NCBI GenBank assembly: GCA_024206355.1
Contig: JAAGZM010000180.1
Location: 1 to 8,585, forward strand
Length of the DNA stretch: 8,585 nucleotides
Origin: Gammaproteobacteria bacterium
GTDB lineage: Bacteria; Pseudomonadota; Gammaproteobacteria; Enterobacterales; GCA-2746155
Direction of reading: 5' to 3'
The notes below the pieces were generated by a model that saw only the letters and a program-made list of their open reading frames with translations, did no database searches and had not been told where the DNA came from. A program made the translations under genes and the position numbers. Each line of letters starts with the position of its first letter. The stretch's first letter is position 1. Below are positions 6,796-8,585 of the stretch, piece after piece.

Positions 6796-6812
6796 ATAGA
6801 ATAGACCGAAAT

Positions 6813-6845
6813 CGGATAGATTATTGATTTACAACAATCTATCCG
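6813..6845 (-). terminator. 14-bp hairpin over the murA stop codon
   Basis: CGGATAGATTATTG (6813-6826) pairs with CAACAATCTATCCG (6832-6845) around a 5-nt loop. The single non-Watson-Crick position is an A-C mismatch in plus-strand RNA but a G-U pair in minus-strand RNA, so the structure is better formed in murA mRNA. The last murA codons and its TAG lie in the stem. The stem is followed only by AUUU and no real U tract, so it may act as a weak terminator or a 3'-end stabiliser. Confidence 0.5.
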
Positions 6846-8101
6846 GCTACTCGTATTACTTTTGCTCCGAGAGCATGGAGCTTTTCTTCGATACAATCAT
6901 AGCCTCTATCAATATGATAGATTCGGTCAACAATAGTCTTGCCTTCAGCGGCTAGACCAGTTAATACGAGGCTTGCAGAGGCTCTTAGGTCTGTTGCCAT
7001 AACTTGTGCGCTTCGTAAACTATCAACACCTTCACATATTGCAGAGCTGCCTTCGATAGAAATTTTTGCACCCATTCTTAGCATCTCATTGACATGCATA
7101 AAGCGGTTTTCAAAAATATTTTCGATTATAATACCAGTTCCTTCAGCAATGGTATTAAGTGCAGTAAATTGTGCCTGCATATCGGTTGGAAAACCTGGAT
7201 ATGGTGCTGTTTTTATACTGACAGCCTTGGGTCGCTTGCCCTCCATGTCGAGTTCAATCCAGTCTTTTCCTGTTTCAATTTTCGCCCCAGCTTCAATGAG
7301 CTTTAGCAGGACAGCTTCAAGGAGCTCAGGATTAGTATCCTTAACTAACACACGACCCCCAGTGATTGCAGCTGCTATGAGGAATGTACCAGTTTCTATT
7401 CGATCCGGTTGTACGCGGTAAGTTGTACCATGTAACTTTTCGACACCCTCAATAGTGATTACATCAGTACCAGCCCCCGTAATTTTCGCGCCCATTGAGA
7501 CAAGACATTCGGCAAGATCGACAACTTCAGGTTCTCTAGCCGCATTTTCAATATAAGTAGTTCCTTTGGCGAAAGTGGCAGCCATGAGAATGTTCTCAGT
7601 TGCACCAACACTTACGGTATCCATTAATATTTTTGCACCTGTCAAACCGTTTTCTGCTCGAGCTCGAATGTAACCGTCATTAACTTCGATTTCAGCTCCA
7701 AGTGCCTGCATGCCTTTAAGGTGTAAATCGACAGGTCTAGAGCCAATGGCACAGCCGCCTGGTAGTGAGACATCAGCTTTACCAAATCGACCTAATAAGG
7801 CACCAAGAACTAAAATTGAGGCGCGCATTGTTTTCACCAAATTGTAAGGTGCTTCATAGGATGTAATATTTCGAGAGTCAATCAATATATCAAGCTTTTC
7901 AGTAACTGTAGTTGATGAACCCAGTCGACCTAAGAGAGCTAATGTTGTGGTAACATCGTTTAAGTGGGGAACATTGCTTATTGTACTTACACCATCAGCC
8001 AATAAAGTTGACATGATGATTGGCAATGCAGCATTTTTAGCGCCAGAAATTCGGATGCTACCATTGAGAGTAACCCCCCCCTCAATTTGAAACTTTTCCA
8101 T
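6839..8101 (-). CDS. murA: UDP-N-acetylglucosamine 1-carboxyvinyltransferase MurA
   Basis: MurA (420 aa) transfers enolpyruvate from PEP to UDP-GlcNAc, the first committed step of peptidoglycan synthesis in the cytoplasm. Visible marks, two residues ahead of E. coli numbering: Lys22-Asn23 in ISGAKNAALP, Arg93, catalytic Cys117 in LPGGCAIGSRPVDLH (the residue fosfomycin alkylates; Cys rather than the Asp of naturally resistant forms), Asp307 in GFPTDMQAQ, Asp371/Arg373 in ATDLRASASL and Arg399 in HIDRGYD. Length equals the usual ~419 aa and no domain is missing. A GGAG ribosome site (8107-8110) sits 5 nt before the ATG. Oddly, codons 7-10 contain eight G in a row. The usual upstream partners (bolA/ibaG and mla genes) are absent; a cell-wall amidase gene lies divergently upstream instead. 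Confidence 0.98.
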   Translation of the reverse strand: MEKFQIEGGVTLNGSIRISGAKNAALPIIMSTLLADGVSTISNVPHLNDVTTTLALLGRLGSSTTVTEKLDILIDSRNITSYEAPYNLVKTMRASILVLGALLGRFGKADVSLPGGCAIGSRPVDLHLKGMQALGAEIEVNDGYIRARAENGLTGAKILMDTVSVGATENILMAATFAKGTTYIENAAREPEVVDLAECLVSMGAKITGAGTDVITIEGVEKLHGTTYRVQPDRIETGTFLIAAAITGGRVLVKDTNPELLEAVLLKLIEAGAKIETGKDWIELDMEGKRPKAVSIKTAPYPGFPTDMQAQFTALNTIAEGTGIIIENIFENRFMHVNEMLRMGAKISIEGSSAICEGVDSLRSAQVMATDLRASASLVLTGLAAEGKTIVDRIYHIDRGYDCIEEKLHALGAKVIRVAG

Positions 8102-8158
8102 TTTTACTCCAAAAAGTGCCTAACGGCTGAAATATTCTGTGTTAATGATAAATTAAAA

Positions 8159-8186
8159 TATATACCTTGTGAAACAAATACTGCAA
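8159..8186 (-). promoter_or_regulatory. Possible murA promoter
   Basis: The minus strand has TTGCAG (complement of 8181-8186) and TATATA (complement of 8159-8164) with 16 bp between; shifting the -10 to TATATT gives 18 bp. Both boxes are fair matches, about 50 nt upstream of the murA ribosome site. Confidence 0.35.
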
Positions 8187-8203
8187 AAGGATGATTATTT
8201 TGT

Positions 8204-8223
8204 AAATATAAGCTTTTATATTT
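8204..8223. repeat. AT-rich palindrome in murA/amiD intergenic region
   Basis: AAATATAA (8204-8211) and TTATATTT (8216-8223) are perfect 8-bp inverted arms around GCTT. It could be a binding site for a dimeric regulator or a nucleoid protein, or chance in AT-rich DNA. Confidence 0.4.
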
Positions 8224-8263
8224 GCTAAATAACCCCCAAGAAGTTAATTATTGGTTGGTTAGG

Positions 8264-8280
8264 GTCTGTTATAGACAGAC
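8264..8280. repeat. Short hairpin GTCTGT/ACAGAC
   Basis: Six-bp perfect arms (8264-8269 and 8275-8280) surround a 5-nt loop. No U run follows on either strand, so it is not a terminator. It lies about 70 nt before the amiD-like start. Confidence 0.35.
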
Positions 8281-8350
8281 AAAGAGGGGCAAACTAGGTA
8301 TTATTATCAATAAGATAAAACCTCAAAACTAATACAAAAATCATACAATT

Positions 8351-8585
8351 ATGAATTCAAAAGCTATTAAGATTTTCCTGCATATTATTCTCATCTCCAT
8401 TAGCATATTTTTTATCAATGGCTGTTCAGGGAACAAGGTTCGACATTTAAATTCTGAAAATCACAATGATCGTATCAGATATCTGATTATTCATCATACA
8501 ACCATTGATTATGAAAAGTCAGTCCAAGCATTAACTCAACCTAATGGTGTGAGCGCCCATTACTTAATTCCACAAACCGATGATA
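8351..8585 (+). CDS. amiD: AmiD-like lipoprotein N-acetylmuramoyl-L-alanine amidase, 5' part only
   Basis: The first 78 codons are present and the gene runs off the right edge. Residues 1-25 form a lipoprotein signal: Lys4/Lys7, hydrophobic FLHIILISISIFFI, then ING-Cys25, with Ser26 after the Cys, which would favour outer-membrane sorting. The mature part begins an Amidase_2 (PGRP-like) domain: RIRYLIIHHTT with His48 aligned to the first zinc ligand (His50) of E. coli AmiD, and VSAHYLIP at 68-74, matching the AmiD VSSHYLVP. The remaining zinc ligands and any C-terminal peptidoglycan-binding domain lie outside the window. AmiD cuts the amide bond between MurNAc and the stem peptide, including anhydro forms, during wall turnover. 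No ribosome site is visible before ATG 8351, but no upstream in-frame start is better. It is divergent from murA. Confidence 0.85.
   Translation, partial: MNSKAIKIFLHIILISISIFFINGCSGNKVRHLNSENHNDRIRYLIIHHTTIDYEKSVQALTQPNGVSAHYLIPQTDD

Larger units (their letters stand above)
8102..8350. other. Divergent non-coding region between murA and amiD-like gene
   Basis: No gene is seen on either strand. It holds a possible murA promoter, an AT-only palindrome (8204-8223) and a 6-bp hairpin GTCTGT/ACAGAC (8264-8280). For the amiD side a TATTAT at 8299-8304 could be a -10, but no matching -35 is evident. Confidence 0.5.

Noticed and set aside
6939..7421. A 160-codon open frame on the plus strand
   Set aside because: It is fully antisense to murA, has no ribosome site and its protein has no recognisable features; it is a shadow of the murA codons.

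Overview
The window is AT-rich DNA, densely packed with genes on both strands. It most resembles the chromosome of a low-G+C gammaproteobacterium: ApaH, YdfG, LtaE, monomeric NADP isocitrate dehydrogenase, MurA and an AmiD-type lipoprotein amidase are all in forms close to those of Gram-negative gammaproteobacteria. There is no sign of phage, insertion sequence, CRISPR array, tRNA or rRNA. I cannot name a genus.

Layout, left to right. Minus strand: a truncated exported serine protease of the Nma111/Deg7 branch of the HtrA family (1-849), preceded on the same strand by apaH (902-1708). A divergent non-coding region of about 280 bp follows, with a promoter-like sequence for each side and a possible 17-codon leader peptide. 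Plus strand: ydfG (2044-2787). Its stop overlaps the stop of a convergent 178-aa protein of unknown function (2784-3320, minus), which sits 3 nt behind ltaE (3324-4328, minus). A strong hairpin terminator (4409-4438) closes the next minus-strand unit, icd (4458-6686). Upstream of icd is a promoter region rich in inverted repeats, then murA (6839-8101, minus), whose stop codon lies inside a 14-bp hairpin. A 249-bp divergent region separates murA from the 5' end of an amiD-like lipoprotein gene on the plus strand (8351 to the window end).

Functionally the genes are mostly housekeeping: Ap4A hydrolysis (apaH), oxidation of 3-hydroxy acids or related compounds (ydfG), threonine/glycine interconversion (ltaE), the TCA-cycle step that yields NADPH (icd), the first committed step of peptidoglycan synthesis (murA) and peptidoglycan turnover (amiD). 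The items most worth a second look are the Nma111-like protease, the unrecognised 178-aa protein coupled to ltaE, the short leader ORF before ydfG, the repeat-rich icd promoter region and a G8 tract at the start of murA. I see no clear evidence for a wholly new multi-gene system.
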